Positions 32,518 to 41,880 are shown, numbered from the stretch's first letter. The stretch: DNA of 59,987 bases from an uncultured Clostridia bacterium (GCA_945874765.1 CAMCHQ010000013.1:1-59987), one strand, 5' to 3'. Translations and numbers: made by a program. The notes: generated by a model from the sequence alone, not told the origin.

Positions 32518-33990
32518 TTATGCTTTTTTCTTTCTGCCGGTAAGAATTGAAATACCGAATATTACCGCAAGGAGGAAGCAGGCAAAGATAAGCCAGCCGA
32601 CAAGCATTGCTGTTCCTTTGGATTTGAATGTATCGTAATATCCTTTAAGATAAATTATTGTTACGATAACAGGCAAAATATATTGCATATAAAGTCTAAT
32701 CCAGTGCGGGAACTTAATTCCGTCGCCGTGGTTAGCTTCTTTGATGAAATTCTCAAATCCCCAGCCGTTTTTCCTTACGCAGAACATTACAAATACAAGG
32801 CTTCCGAGCGGCAAGAGGTTAGACGATACGAGGAAATCTTCCAAATCCATAATCGTACTTCCGTCACCGAGAGGCTGAATATTTGAAAGAAGATTGTAGC
32901 CCAAAATCGCCGGCATTGAAAGAACTGTTATAAGTACAAAATTGACTGCAACGGATTTTTTTCTGCTCCAAGAGCACATATCCATAAATATTGCAACAAT
33001 GTTTTCAAACACGGCAATTATAGTTGAAAGTGCCGCAAACGACATAAAGACGAAGAAAAGTGTTCCCCAAATTCTGCCGCCTTTCATACTGTTGAACAAA
33101 TTAGGAAGCGTAATGAAAAGAAGCGACGGACCCGAGTCGGGCTTAACACCGAACGCAAAGCAAGCAGGAATGATGATAAAGCCTGCCATAAGTGCAACGA
33201 ACGTGTCAAGCAAAACGATATTGACAGCCTCACCTGTAATTCTTTTCTTTTTATCAAGGTAACTGCCGAAAATTTCCATAGCGCCGATACCGAGGCTCAA
33301 AGTGAAGAATGCCTGGCTCATTGCCGCAAATACTGCGTTACCGATACCGACTTGCTTAACCGATTTAAAATCAGGTACAAGGTAAAATTTAATACCCTCA
33401 CTCGCATTCGGTAAGAAAACGGAGTTGACCGCAAGCGCAATCATAAGTACAAGAAGTAAAATCATCATTACCTTTGTTACTTTTTCAACACCTTTTTGAA
33501 CGCCGAGAGCACACGCACCGAACGAAATTACAATTGCGATTATTGCCCAAAGTGCCATAGTCTGCGGAGAGGAAAGCATATCCCCAAACGAACCTGCAAC
33601 AGCCGTACTGTCAAGCCCTGCAAGTTTGCCGGTTGCTTCCATATATGCATAGTAAAGCATCCAGCCGCCTACCATTGTGTAAAACATCATAAGAAGGTAG
33701 CTGCCCAAAATACTTATCCATTTTAAATGATGCCACTTTGTTCCCTTAGGTTCAAGCTTTTCAAAAGCCTTGCCCATACCCATTTGGCTTCCACGTCCTA
33801 CGGTAAATTCACACACCATAATCGGAAGACCGAGTATTACCAAAAATGCAAGATACATTAAAATGAATGCCGCACCGCCGTACATTCCCGTGATATAAGG
33901 AAATTTCCAAACGTTGCCGATACCAATAGCGCACCCTGCCGAAACTAAAATAAATCCGAGCCTTGAGCCGAATTTCTCTCTTGTTGCCAT
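32518..33990 (-). CDS. Sodium-dependent NSS-family transporter
   Basis: A 490-residue transporter of the neurotransmitter:sodium symporter family, usually importing amino acids. The helix-1 signature with the Na+/substrate site is clear (AGCAIGIGNVWKFPYITG), followed by further hydrophobic helices typical of the LeuT fold (11-12 in total). The C-terminus ends in basic residues. It stands alone as a single gene. A hairpin AAGCACT/AGTGCTT at about 34065-34089 lies upstream of its start, possibly an operator. Confidence 0.88.
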   Translation of the reverse strand: MATREKFGSRLGFILVSAGCAIGIGNVWKFPYITGMYGGAAFILMYLAFLVILGLPIMVCEFTVGRGSQMGMGKAFEKLEPKGTKWHHLKWISILGSYLLMMFYTMVGGWMLYYAYMEATGKLAGLDSTAVAGSFGDMLSSPQTMALWAIIAIVISFGACALGVQKGVEKVTKVMMILLLVLMIALAVNSVFLPNASEGIKFYLVPDFKSVKQVGIGNAVFAAMSQAFFTLSLGIGAMEIFGSYLDKKKRITGEAVNIVLLDTFVALMAGFIIIPACFAFGVKPDSGPSLLFITLPNLFNSMKGGRIWGTLFFVFMSFAALSTIIAVFENIVAIFMDMCSWSRKKSVAVNFVLITVLSMPAILGYNLLSNIQPLGDGSTIMDLEDFLVSSNLLPLGSLVFVMFCVRKNGWGFENFIKEANHGDGIKFPHWIRLYMQYILPVIVTIIYLKGYYDTFKSKGTAMLVGWLIFACFLLAVIFGISILTGRKKKA

Positions 33991-34153
33991 ATATATTTCC
34001 CTCTCTTATAGCAAGTATGTTTTAAATTTTATCATATTAATATATTAATATCAATGCAACGCTTTTAAGCACTAAAGTGCAGTGCTTATATAATGCGTTT
34101 TAATGGATATAATTTGTGCAACTGATTGTCTAATTATGAATTAATTATTAACA

Positions 34154-34196
34154 TTAGCACTCTTAGCTTGACAGTGCTAACGTATGGTGCTATAGT
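34154..34196 (+). promoter_or_regulatory. hsp20 promoter overlapped by a CIRCE operator
   Basis: CIRCE, the HrcA repressor site, is TTAGCACTC-N9-GAGTGCTAA. Here TTAGCACTC (34154-34162), nine bases, then CAGTGCTAA (34172-34180), 17 of 18 matches. The promoter TTGACA (34168-34173)-17-TATAGT (34191-34196) overlaps the right arm, and the one mismatch (C for G) is a base of the -35 box. HrcA bound here would block RNA polymerase and free it on heat shock. Confidence 0.85.
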
Positions 34197-34346
34197 GTAG
34201 ACAGAACGAAAGGAAAGGAAGTTAAGAGAAGAAAAAAGGCGAAAGCCTTAGAATCTCCGCTTTGTTTCTTGTCCGTTAGTTCATAGAAAACAGGTAATCA
34301 CATACAGTTAAGTATATGGTGTTTTTTATGGAAGGAGCGATGACTT

Positions 34347-34799
34347 ATGTTGATGCCTAGTGTATTTGGTAAAGATTTATTTGATGACTTTTTTGATTTT
34401 CCGTTTTATGATAACAATGAAATGGATAAACTTGAAAAGAAGCTTTACGGTCATAGAGGCAAGAACCTTATGAAGACCGATGTTCAGGAAACAGACGACA
34501 GTTACATTATGGAAATGGATTTGCCGGGCTTTTCTAAAGACGAAGTTAAGGTTTCTCTTAAAGATGGTTATTTGACTGTAAAAGCAGCCAAAGGTCTTGA
34601 TGAGGAAGATGAAAAGAAGAACGCAAAGTACATTCGTAAGGAACGTTATGCCGGAGAATGTGAGAGAAGCTTCTATGTAGGCGATGTTAAGGAAAGCGAT
34701 ATCAAGGGCGAATTTAAGCACGGTATCTTGACCTTGACAATTCCAAAGTCTCAACCTCAAAAAGAAGTTGACACTACTAAATATATCGAAATCGAGTAA
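34347..34799 (+). CDS. hsp20: Small heat shock protein Hsp20 (alpha-crystallin)
   Basis: ATP-independent holdase chaperone. 150 residues with the alpha-crystallin domain at about 42-140: MKTDVQETDDSYIMEMDLPG, VSLKDGYLTVKA and the GILTLTIPKS beta strand with the conserved I-x-I/V-like end. AGGAG lies 10 bases before the ATG. The leader is about 140 bases long and contains a small GNRA hairpin (AAGGC-GAAA-GCCTT). Controlled by the CIRCE promoter upstream; two hairpins behind it (34832-34862 and 34885-34918) can end transcription. Confidence 0.92.
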   Translation: MLMPSVFGKDLFDDFFDFPFYDNNEMDKLEKKLYGHRGKNLMKTDVQETDDSYIMEMDLPGFSKDEVKVSLKDGYLTVKAAKGLDEEDEKKNAKYIRKERYAGECERSFYVGDVKESDIKGEFKHGILTLTIPKSQPQKEVDTTKYIEIE

Positions 34800-34884
34800 T
34801 TTTTAATTACTCGCAGTTCCCCTTAAGTTACAAGGCGGTGGGTGTTTAGGCACTCACCGCCGATTACATTTCTATACGTATTAA

Positions 34885-34918
34885 AAAAGCACTAAGCCTT
34901 TGATGACTTAGTGCTTTT
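34885..34918. terminator. Terminator between hsp20 and queT
   Basis: AAAAGCACTAAG and CTTAGTGCTTTT pair over 12 bases. Another hairpin, GGCGGTG/CACCGCC, lies at 34832-34862. The genes converge, so the structures can serve both. Confidence 0.75.
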
Positions 34919-34922
34919 GTTT

Positions 34923-35474
34923 TTATCCGACTGATTTTTTGAAAACTTTTTTGTCGAGTTTTCTGCCGACTATTACATAGTAGAAAATTGTTCCGAGCAC
35001 GAGCATAACCCCAAGCTCACCCAAAGCGACAAGACCGCCTTGCGTTAAGAAACTTGCAAAATGGAATTTGCCGTCAATGAAGAATACTTCAATTTCCCAG
35101 CCGACAATAAGACCGTTGAAAACAGCAGGCATAAGAAGTGATAAAAGCGGATAATTTCCGATTTTGACATTTCTTAAAAGATACATTGCGCCTGTTGCAC
35201 AAAGTGTTGCAAGTGAGCCGAATATCATATCAAGCGGTAAGCCTGAGCCGATATTGTAAATGTTTGAAAGCACACATCCGAGCGTAAGCCCCGGTATAGC
35301 CGCAGGGGTGAAAAGCGCCAAGACGTTGAGCGCCTCACTTACTCGAAATTGCACGGCGGCAGACGTTGTACCCGGCAACAAAAAGTTTTGCGCATAGGTA
35401 AGTGCCGCATAAAGAGCTGCAATGATTGCTGTTTGAACTACGAATAATACTTTCTTGTTCATATTCCTGTTCAT
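34923..35474 (-). CDS. queT: Queuosine-precursor ECF transporter component QueT
   Basis: S component thought to bring preQ1 or another queuosine precursor into the cell through the ECF transporter. 183 residues with five to six hydrophobic helices; family pattern TSAAVQFRVSEALNVLALF and LGCVLSNIYN. ATG 35474 is preferred because AAGGAG (35490-35485) is 10 bases upstream; ATG 35462 is a close alternative. It is transcribed from a consensus promoter through a structured leader, in keeping with preQ1 riboswitch control of queT in other Firmicutes. Confidence 0.85.
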   Translation of the reverse strand: MNRNMNKKVLFVVQTAIIAALYAALTYAQNFLLPGTTSAAVQFRVSEALNVLALFTPAAIPGLTLGCVLSNIYNIGSGLPLDMIFGSLATLCATGAMYLLRNVKIGNYPLLSLLMPAVFNGLIVGWEIEVFFIDGKFHFASFLTQGGLVALGELGVMLVLGTIFYYVIVGRKLDKKVFKKSVG

Positions 35475-35483
35475 ATTCTTTTT

Positions 35484-35583
35484 TCTCCTTAGTTTTGTTT
35501 TTAGAAGCACCGCTTTTGCGATACTGGTCAGGATTTTGCGAACTGACAGGAAGTATTATATTCTATTTGTATTTAAAAATCAA
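35484..35583 (-). promoter_or_regulatory. queT promoter and structured leader (candidate preQ1 riboswitch)
   Basis: Promoter TTGATT (35583-35578)-17-TATAAT (35560-35555). The leader (about 35548-35484) folds into GTCAG/CTGAC with an 11-base loop, then AGTATCGC-AAAA-GCGGTGCT (8 bp with wobbles), then an A-rich tail AAAAACAAAACTAAGGAG that runs into the ribosome site. The A-rich tail merging with the Shine-Dalgarno is a feature of translation-controlling preQ1 riboswitches. I cannot assign it to class I, II or III by eye. Confidence 0.5.
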
Positions 35584-35597
35584 GAGAAAATTATATT

Positions 35598-35853
35598 AGC
35601 GTGTAGAAAAGCCAAATTATAAATTTCTACACGCTGTACGCTGTCAGACTTCGAGAAAGTGAGATAAATTTCGTATTTTGCGAGCGGGTGCTGTTTTATT
35701 CCACTTGCTACGAAACAGTACACTGTACTGTTTCTCCCAAATTCACAAGTGAATTTGGAGCCACGTGTCTCTTGTGCTTCGCACAATTCACTCCCCCGAA
35801 CAAAAGACGAAAAGCGCCAAAGACGGCAAGGACTCGATGTCCTTGCCGTCTTT
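35598..35853. repeat. Array of perfect palindromes in a gene-free stretch
   Basis: Within 256 bases: AGCGTGTAGAAA/TTTCTACACGCT (35598-35635), GAAACAGTACA/TGTACTGTTTC around one C (35712-35734), CCAAATTCAC/GTGAATTTGG around AA (35737-35758), TGTGC/GCACA (35773-35784), and a 15-bp stem AAAGACGGCAAGGAC/GTCCTTGCCGTCTTT (35819-35853). No protein frame is credible. The remaining part to 35961 shows nothing further. Confidence 0.7.
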
Positions 35854-35961
35854 CAAATCCCTCTGAGTGAAACAGGTTGCACCTATCTCCTTTTACACAA
35901 GGTAGCAAAAGGCTTATTTATTATATTCGGCGCGGTTTAGCCGCTTTATCGACAGTCTGAA

Positions 35962-36429
35962 TTATATATGTTCTTTGATAAGCATTATGTCGCCTTTAGG
36001 GGTGATATCGATTACACCGTAGTCGCCGTTCATACCGACAGAGCCGGGGTTCATAATATATAAGCCGTCACGATATTCGGTATATTGATTATGCGTATGA
36101 CCGAAAAGGACAATGTCAGCCTCTCTTCTTTCAGCCTCGGCAATTATGTTTTCGTATCCGAATTTTACATTGTAAGGGTGACCGTGCGAAAAGAAAATCT
36201 TTTTGCCTGCAAATTCAATTTCCATTTTATCGGGATAATTTGAATACCAATCGCAGTTGCCGCAAACACGTTCGTATTTTATATGGGGATATGCGTCAAT
36301 AACGGCGTCGAAATCGTCCTCACCGTCACCGAGAAAAATATATAAATCCGCATTGTCAAGATGCCTTTCAACAGCTTGAAAAAGCCTGCCGACATTCCTG
36401 TGCGAGTCAGATAAAACTACAATTCTCAT
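35962..36429 (-). CDS. YfcE/MJ0936-type metallophosphoesterase
   Basis: 155-residue cytoplasmic phosphodiesterase with the calcineurin-like metal motifs: DSHRN (D-x-H), GDGEDD (GD), GNCD (GN[HC]D variant), SHGHPY and FGHTHNQY. Enzymes of this family hydrolyse artificial phosphodiesters; the natural substrate is unknown. The GNCD instead of GNHD is normal for this subgroup. It is divergent from the three-gene operon at 36498. Confidence 0.85.
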   Translation of the reverse strand: MRIVVLSDSHRNVGRLFQAVERHLDNADLYIFLGDGEDDFDAVIDAYPHIKYERVCGNCDWYSNYPDKMEIEFAGKKIFFSHGHPYNVKFGYENIIAEAERREADIVLFGHTHNQYTEYRDGLYIMNPGSVGMNGDYGVIDITPKGDIMLIKEHI

Positions 36430-36497
36430 TCATAAATCACCGTGACCTTTCATAGATTATATTAAGTTAATTATATATCAAAGGGGATTTTATTTCA

Positions 36498-36725
36498 ATG
36501 AAAAAGGAAAATATGAACGATTTAAATAAAAAGGTAGGCTTTGACGTAAACAAAATGAAAGAAGCGGCTCAAAACGGTCAGCTTGACGAATTTGTAAATA
36601 AAAACCTTTCCGAAAAAGCAACAAAGCAGTTAAAAGAAGTTTTGTCAAACAAAGAGGCTTGCGAAAAACTGCTCAATTCACCGCAGGCAAAGGAACTTAT
36701 GAAAAAGCTGAAAGAGGGAAAATAA
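36498..36725 (+). CDS. Small basic helical protein, function unknown (operon gene 1)
   Basis: 75 residues, mostly helical and lysine-rich (KKVGFDVNKMKEAAQNGQLDEF...SPQAKELMKKLKEG). No motif recognised. Ribosome site AAGGGG about 13 bases upstream. First of three tightly packed genes, all unknown. Confidence 0.6.
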   Translation: MKKENMNDLNKKVGFDVNKMKEAAQNGQLDEFVNKNLSEKATKQLKEVLSNKEACEKLLNSPQAKELMKKLKEGK

Positions 36726-36727
36726 TT

Positions 36728-37129
36728 TTGGATAACACACCTAATATCAACGATATTATCGCAAACTTAACACCCGATGATATCAATATGCTCAAGGGTG
36801 TAGCCTCGTCTATTTTAGGCGACGGCGCACCCGAAAACAATACGCAGGGCACTGCGCAAAATCACGTGAATAATCAAAGCGTAAATAACAGTCAAAATCA
36901 AAATGCGCTTCAGTCGCTTAATTCTCTCGGGCTTGACAGTCTTGATTTTAATATGATTATGAAAGCAAAGGCGATATTTGACAAAATGAACAACACGCCT
37001 AACAAAAATGTTGATTTGATTATGGCGCTGAAACCTCACCTGCGTCCCGAAACGCAAAACAAAGCCGACCAGGCGATGAAAATAATTAAACTTTTCGAGG
37101 TGCTGCCGCTTTTAAGGGAGCTGTTTTAA
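36728..37129 (+). CDS. Asn/Gln-rich soluble protein, function unknown (operon gene 2)
   Basis: About 133 residues. It begins with TTG (36728), preceded by GAGGG; the frame opens earlier inside gene 1 but has no ribosome site there. The middle (NNTQGTAQNHVNNQSVNNSQNQNA) is a polar, low-complexity linker; the ends are helical (LTPDDINMLKGVASSILG and LKPHLRPETQNKADQAMKII). The final helix with KPHLRPE resembles short helical modules found near sporulation genes, but I cannot assign it. Confidence 0.55.
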   Translation: MDNTPNINDIIANLTPDDINMLKGVASSILGDGAPENNTQGTAQNHVNNQSVNNSQNQNALQSLNSLGLDSLDFNMIMKAKAIFDKMNNTPNKNVDLIMALKPHLRPETQNKADQAMKIIKLFEVLPLLRELF

Positions 37130-37405
37130 ATGGCTTATTTCAGCGAAAATGATATAAACGAGGCTAAAAAACGTGTAAGCGATATGCAAAAAAGGGCAAG
37201 AAGCCTGACAAATGACAGCGAAAAAGAAAAGAAAATTGACGATAAAAAAAGAGTTGAAAATGAGGAAAAAAGTGAGGATTTAAAAGCAGAAAAAAGTGAT
37301 GAAAAAGATGATTCTTCGCTTATAATTTTGGCTCTTATTATGCTTCTTTCCCACGAGGGTGCGGATAATATGCTCATTTTGGCGCTTCTTTATCTTCTGT
37401 TTTAA
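37130..37405 (+). CDS. Small C-terminally membrane-anchored protein (operon gene 3)
   Basis: 91 residues: a highly charged coiled-coil-like N-terminal two thirds (KKRVSDMQKRARSLTNDSEK) and a hydrophobic tail (LIILALIMLLSH...MLILALLYLLF) that would form a membrane hairpin. Its ATG touches the stop of gene 2 directly. A set of a soluble helical protein, a linker protein and a tail-anchored protein suggests a small membrane-bound complex; function unknown. Confidence 0.6.
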   Translation: MAYFSENDINEAKKRVSDMQKRARSLTNDSEKEKKIDDKKRVENEEKSEDLKAEKSDEKDDSSLIILALIMLLSHEGADNMLILALLYLLF

Positions 37406-37501
37406 TAATTATTAACTAATAATATATGGAAATTACGGCAATAATATGTTATATTATAATTCAGTGAAAAATATTATTGTATTTTTTCGGAGGATAAATA
37501 A

Positions 37502-38776
37502 GTGGAATTTATTAAAAAAGATATATCCGACGGCGTTGAACTTGTCGGCGCTCCTGTCGATAGATTTAAAACTAATTTAATTACCGTAAGACTTGCACTT
37601 CCTCTTGAAAAGGATAAAGTAAGTGCTAATGCGGTAATGCTCGGTCTTTTGGCGAGAAGAGGCAAAAGATATCCCGATATGCTCTCTTTAAACAGAAAAC
37701 TTGCTTCTCTTTACGGTGCGACACTCGGCGATACGGTATCAAAAATCGGTGAATGTCAGGTTTTATCTCTCGGTGCAACCTGCCTTAACGATAAGTTTTC
37801 GCTTGACGGGGAAAGTATTGCGTTTGAATGTGTCAAGCTTCTTTCATCTCTTGTTTTTGAGCCGAAGCTTGATGAAAACGGTAACTTTTATGATGAGGAT
37901 ATCGAAGCCGAAAAGAGAATCCTTATTGAAAAGATTAATTCCGAGGAAAACGAAAAGCGCATTTACGTTTTGAGAAAAACAGAGGAAAAAATGTTTTCAA
38001 ACGAGCCGTATTCGATTAATAAATACGGAAGCGTCAAAGACGTTGAAGCACTTTCAAAAGAAGATGTCAAAAACGCTTGGACAAACGCACTTTCAAAGGC
38101 GAAAATTCTTGTGACGGTTGTAGGCAATACCGATATCGATAATGTATATAACCACCTTTTAAACGAGTTTAAAAATATTAAAAGAGATTATACTCCTTTG
38201 CCAAAACCTGTATTTGTCGGCAGGAGTGAAAAGGTTAATAATTATCTTGAAAGAATTGACGTTAAGCAGGGAAAACTTGTTTTGGGCTTTAGAACAGATG
38301 TTAAGCCTCGGGACAATCTTGCAAAAGCCATGAGAAGTTTTACCGATATTTTCGGCGGCGGTCCTTATTCAAAACTTTTTGCAAACGTCAGGGAAAAAAT
38401 GAGCCTTTGCTATTATTGCTCGGCTCGTTACACAAGGCTTAAAAGCTGTATTTTGGTTCAGTGCGGCTGCCTTGAAGAAAATATGGACAAGGCTGTTAAT
38501 GAGATTTTGCACCAGCTCGACGTTATCAAAAACGGCGATTATGAGGAAGAATTTAATTCCTCAAAAATGGCGCTTACGGACGCAGTAGGCTCTGTTTGCG
38601 ATATGCCGGAAACTATTGAAAATTGGTACATTCAGCAAATTTGCGACGAAAGATATAAAACGCCGCAGGAGGTTTGCGACGATATTAATAATGTTAAATA
38701 CGACGAAATCAAAGAGTGTGCAAATCTTGTTTCGCTTGATACCGTATATAAGCTTGTAGGTCAGGAGGAAGAGTAA
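37502..38776 (+). CDS. ymfF: M16-like protein YmfF (EF-P 5-aminopentanol modification-associated)
   Basis: 424-residue peptidase-fold protein of the M16 (pitrilysin) family without the HxxEH zinc motif, as typical of YmfF. Related to the B. subtilis pair YmfF/YmfH linked to the 5-aminopentanol modification of elongation factor P. GTG start with GGAGG 10 bases upstream. The stop overlaps the ymfH start (TAATG), so the two make the M16 heterodimer from one message. Confidence 0.8.
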   Translation: MEFIKKDISDGVELVGAPVDRFKTNLITVRLALPLEKDKVSANAVMLGLLARRGKRYPDMLSLNRKLASLYGATLGDTVSKIGECQVLSLGATCLNDKFSLDGESIAFECVKLLSSLVFEPKLDENGNFYDEDIEAEKRILIEKINSEENEKRIYVLRKTEEKMFSNEPYSINKYGSVKDVEALSKEDVKNAWTNALSKAKILVTVVGNTDIDNVYNHLLNEFKNIKRDYTPLPKPVFVGRSEKVNNYLERIDVKQGKLVLGFRTDVKPRDNLAKAMRSFTDIFGGGPYSKLFANVREKMSLCYYCSARYTRLKSCILVQCGCLEENMDKAVNEILHQLDVIKNGDYEEEFNSSKMALTDAVGSVCDMPETIENWYIQQICDERYKTPQEVCDDINNVKYDEIKECANLVSLDTVYKLVGQEEE

Positions 38777-40050
38777 TGATAGAAAAAGTATCTAAATCGC
38801 TTGATGAAAAATATTATGAAATTGACCATAAATCAGGCTTGAAAATATATGTAATGCCAAAGGAAAATTACAATTCGGCTTATGCGCTTTTCGGCACAAA
38901 TTACGGCTCAATCGACACTAAGTTTAAGCGTTCGGATAAAGATGAGTGGACTGTTGTGCCCGAGGGTATCGCTCATTTTCTTGAACATAAACTTTTTGAA
39001 AGCGAGGACCTTGACGCTTTTGCACGTTACGCTAAAACAGGCGCTTCGGCAAATGCTTACACTTCGTTTGACAGAACGTGTTACCTTTTCCAGTGCAGTG
39101 ATAATTTTGAAGCTTCGCTTGAAATTTTGCTTGATTTTGTTACCCACCCTTATTTTACAAAGGAAACGGTTGAAAAGGAGCAGGGCATAATCGGTCAGGA
39201 AATCACTATGTATTATGACGTCGCTTCTTGGATGAGCACGTTTAATCTTCTTCGCTTGCTTTATCATAAGCACCCGGTAAGAATCGATATTGCCGGAACT
39301 GTTGATTCCATTGCTCAAATTACGGACAAGCTTCTTTATGACTGTTACGATACTTTTTATAACCTTCACAATATGACGCTTGCCGTTGTAGGTAACGTTA
39401 CACCCGAGCAGGTACTTTCGGTTTGTGATAAGATGTTAAAGCCTGCGCCGAAACTTTCTATTGAGCGTTCGTTTGAAAAAGAGGAGAGAGATGTTGTCGG
39501 TGATTATAACGAATATAATCTTGCAATGAGTATTCCCGTTTTTTCATTCGGATATAAGGAAGCGTGCGAAAAACCGAAGCAGGATTTGAAAACGATTATC
39601 GAAACGAACGTTTTGCTTGAAATTCTTGCAGGCAACACTTCCAATTTATATAATTCCCTGTTTAAGCAAGGTCTTATAAATGAAAGTTTTTCTAAGGAAT
39701 ACTTTATCGGCTACGGCTATGAGGCAATCATTTTTGACGGCGAAAGCGAAAATCCGAAAGAGGTTGCAAATCAGATTAAAAAAGAGATTAAAAGACTTAG
39801 AAAAGACGGCATAACCGACGATGAGTTCGAAGCGGCAAGACGTTCGCTTTACGGCAAGGAAATTATGTCATATAACGATATCGACGCTCTTGCAAACGGT
39901 CTTGTTGCGGCTCATTTCGGCGAATACGATATGTTTGACATTGTTGAAACATTCAAAAATGTAACTAAGGGCGATGTTTTATCTCGCTTGGCACAGGTTA
40001 TGGACGAACAATACAGCGCATTAAGTGTTGTTAAGCAAAGCGAGGAATAA
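38776..40050 (+). CDS. ymfH: M16 peptidase YmfH
   Basis: 424-residue M16 peptidase, the catalytic partner. The inverted zinc motif is GIAHFLEHKLFE (H-F-L-E-H) near residue 62; the downstream glutamate lies in EKEQGIIGQEI. Same length as YmfF, with which it should form a closed chamber. Followed after 2 bases by lgt. Confidence 0.85.
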   Translation: MIEKVSKSLDEKYYEIDHKSGLKIYVMPKENYNSAYALFGTNYGSIDTKFKRSDKDEWTVVPEGIAHFLEHKLFESEDLDAFARYAKTGASANAYTSFDRTCYLFQCSDNFEASLEILLDFVTHPYFTKETVEKEQGIIGQEITMYYDVASWMSTFNLLRLLYHKHPVRIDIAGTVDSIAQITDKLLYDCYDTFYNLHNMTLAVVGNVTPEQVLSVCDKMLKPAPKLSIERSFEKEERDVVGDYNEYNLAMSIPVFSFGYKEACEKPKQDLKTIIETNVLLEILAGNTSNLYNSLFKQGLINESFSKEYFIGYGYEAIIFDGESENPKEVANQIKKEIKRLRKDGITDDEFEAARRSLYGKEIMSYNDIDALANGLVAAHFGEYDMFDIVETFKNVTKGDVLSRLAQVMDEQYSALSVVKQSEE

Positions 40051-40052
40051 AT

Positions 40053-41039
40053 ATGAGCGATTATACAAGAGTTTATTTTGAAGGGCTCGGAATTGATTTT
40101 GATGTTCCTAGTATAGCGTTTTCAATCGGCAGTTATAATATTCATTGGTACGGCATAATTATTGCGTTCGGTTTTGCGCTTGCTGTTCTTTACGGCGGAA
40201 GAATGGCTTATAAATGGAAAATGAGCCTTGACGGAATGACCGACGTTTTAATGTGGGGCACTATTTTGGGTATTATTTGCGCAAGAGCGTATTATGTAAT
40301 ATTCGAATGGTCTTATTATAAAGAACACCTTGCCGAAATTCCTCAAATTTGGAACGGCGGAATTGCAATTTACGGCGGAATTATCGGCGCATTTATCGGT
40401 GCGATTATCGGCTGTAAAATCGGCAAGATTGATTTTAGAAATTTGCTTGATTTGGGCGGTCTCGGTCTTCTTATCGGTCAGGGTATCGGCAGATGGGGCA
40501 ACTTCTTTAATCAAGAGGCGTTCGGTACAAATACAACTACCGCACCTTTCAGAATGTGGAGCTTGAAAATATATGACACTCTTGCCGCAAGCGCAGATAC
40601 ATTGGCTGCAAAGGGCATAAAAGTTGACCCGAGTTTGCCTGTTCACCCGACTTTCCTTTATGAAAGCGTATGGTGCATTTTAGGATTTTTTATACTTAAC
40701 TATATTGTTCATAAAAAGAGAAAATATAAAGGCGAAATTTTCCTTCTTTACGGCATTTGGTACGGACTTGAAAGAATGGTTGTTGAGGGACTGAGAACCG
40801 ATTCGCTTTATATCGCAAATACAACTATCCGTGTAAGCCAGCTTTTGTCTTTGATTATTGTTGTTGCATTTCTTATTATGCATATTATCTATATGGTTAA
40901 ACTTAAAAAGGGTACGTTGCCGCAAAGATTGCGCCTTGCTCCCGCTGCTGTCACTCAAAACGGCAGTGAGGCTGAAAAAGTTGATGAAATAAAAGAAAAT
41001 AACGATGAAAGAGAGAATGAAGATGTCACAAATAATTGA
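40053..41039 (+). CDS. lgt: Prolipoprotein diacylglyceryl transferase
   Basis: Transfers diacylglycerol to the lipobox cysteine of prelipoproteins in the membrane. 328 residues with about seven helices; signature [17 protein letters not shown] and HPTFLYES are clear, and the essential arginine is in the signature. The C-terminal 25 residues are acidic and outside the conserved part. The lipoprotein rhodanese in this window would be a substrate. Confidence 0.9.
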   Translation: MSDYTRVYFEGLGIDFDVPSIAFSIGSYNIHWYGIIIAFGFALAVLYGGRMAYKWKMSLDGMTDVLMWGTILGIICARAYYVIFEWSYYKEHLAEIPQIWNGGIAIYGGIIGAFIGAIIGCKIGKIDFRNLLDLGGLGLLIGQGIGRWGNFFNQEAFGTNTTTAPFRMWSLKIYDTLAASADTLAAKGIKVDPSLPVHPTFLYESVWCILGFFILNYIVHKKRKYKGEIFLLYGIWYGLERMVVEGLRTDSLYIANTTIRVSQLLSLIIVVAFLIMHIIYMVKLKKGTLPQRLRLAPAAVTQNGSEAEKVDEIKENNDERENEDVTNN

Positions 41040-41880
41040 CGGTAAACTTGTTTCAAAGCAGGTTAGGCAAAGAGTTAAAAACGAAACGGATGAGCTTAAA
41101 GCAAAGGGAATTACTCCCGGTCTTGCGGTTATTATTGTAGGCGATGACCCGGCTTCTCAGGTTTATGTTAAAAATAAGGAAAAGGCTTGCGACGAGGTAG
41201 GCTTTTACAGCGAAAAATATGCTTTGCCTGAAAATACAACGCAGGAAGAACTTAATAATCTTGTAAAGAAACTTAATAATAAAAAGGAAATCAGCGGTAT
41301 TTTGTGTCAGCTTCCGCTTCCTAAGCACCTTGACGATAAAGAGGTTATAAATCTTATCGACCCGTTAAAAGACGTTGACGCATTCCACCCTGTAAACGTC
41401 GGTGCAATTATGATAGGGGACTATAATTTTCTCCCTTGCACTCCGGCAGGCGTTATGGAGCTTATTCACTCAACAGGTGTTGACGTAACGGGTAAAAAGG
41501 CGGTAGTTATCGGCAGGAGCAATATTGTCGGTAAACCTATGGCAATGCTTCTTCTTCACGAAAACGCAACGGTTGAGATTACTCATTCAAAAACGGTCGA
41601 CCTTAAAGAAATTACAAAAAGCGCAGATATTCTTGTTGCCGCTATCGGTAAGGCTAAGTTTGTAACTGCCGATATGGTTAAAGACGGCGCCGTTGTAATC
41701 GATGTCGGAATGAACAGAGATGAAAACGGTAAGCTTTGCGGTGATGTCGATTTTGAAAATGTTAAGGATAAGTGCTCATTTATCACTCCCGTACCGGGCG
41801 GTGTAGGTCCTATGACAATTTCTATGCTTATGCAAAATACATTAACAGCCGCAAAAATTCAAAACGGCTTGGAAAAATAA
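41023..41880 (+). CDS. folD: Bifunctional methylene-THF dehydrogenase/cyclohydrolase
   Basis: Interconverts methylene-, methenyl- and formyl-tetrahydrofolate. Signatures: [17 protein letters not shown] (with the catalytic YxxxK), [23 protein letters not shown] and [16 protein letters not shown]. About 285 residues. The start overlaps the end of lgt; ATG 41023 (MSQIIDGK) fits the family best, with ATG 41017 and 41005 as alternatives. Confidence 0.92.
   Translation: MSQIIDGKLVSKQVRQRVKNETDELKAKGITPGLAVIIVGDDPASQVYVKNKEKACDEVGFYSEKYALPENTTQEELNNLVKKLNNKKEISGILCQLPLPKHLDDKEVINLIDPLKDVDAFHPVNVGAIMIGDYNFLPCTPAGVMELIHSTGVDVTGKKAVVIGRSNIVGKPMAMLLLHENATVEITHSKTVDLKEITKSADILVAAIGKAKFVTADMVKDGAVVIDVGMNRDENGKLCGDVDFENVKDKCSFITPVPGGVGPMTISMLMQNTLTAAKIQNGLEK

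Noticed and set aside
34204..34346. RNA thermometer in the hsp20 leader
   Set aside because: I could not find a convincing stem that hides the AGGAG site; CIRCE control is enough to explain heat regulation.
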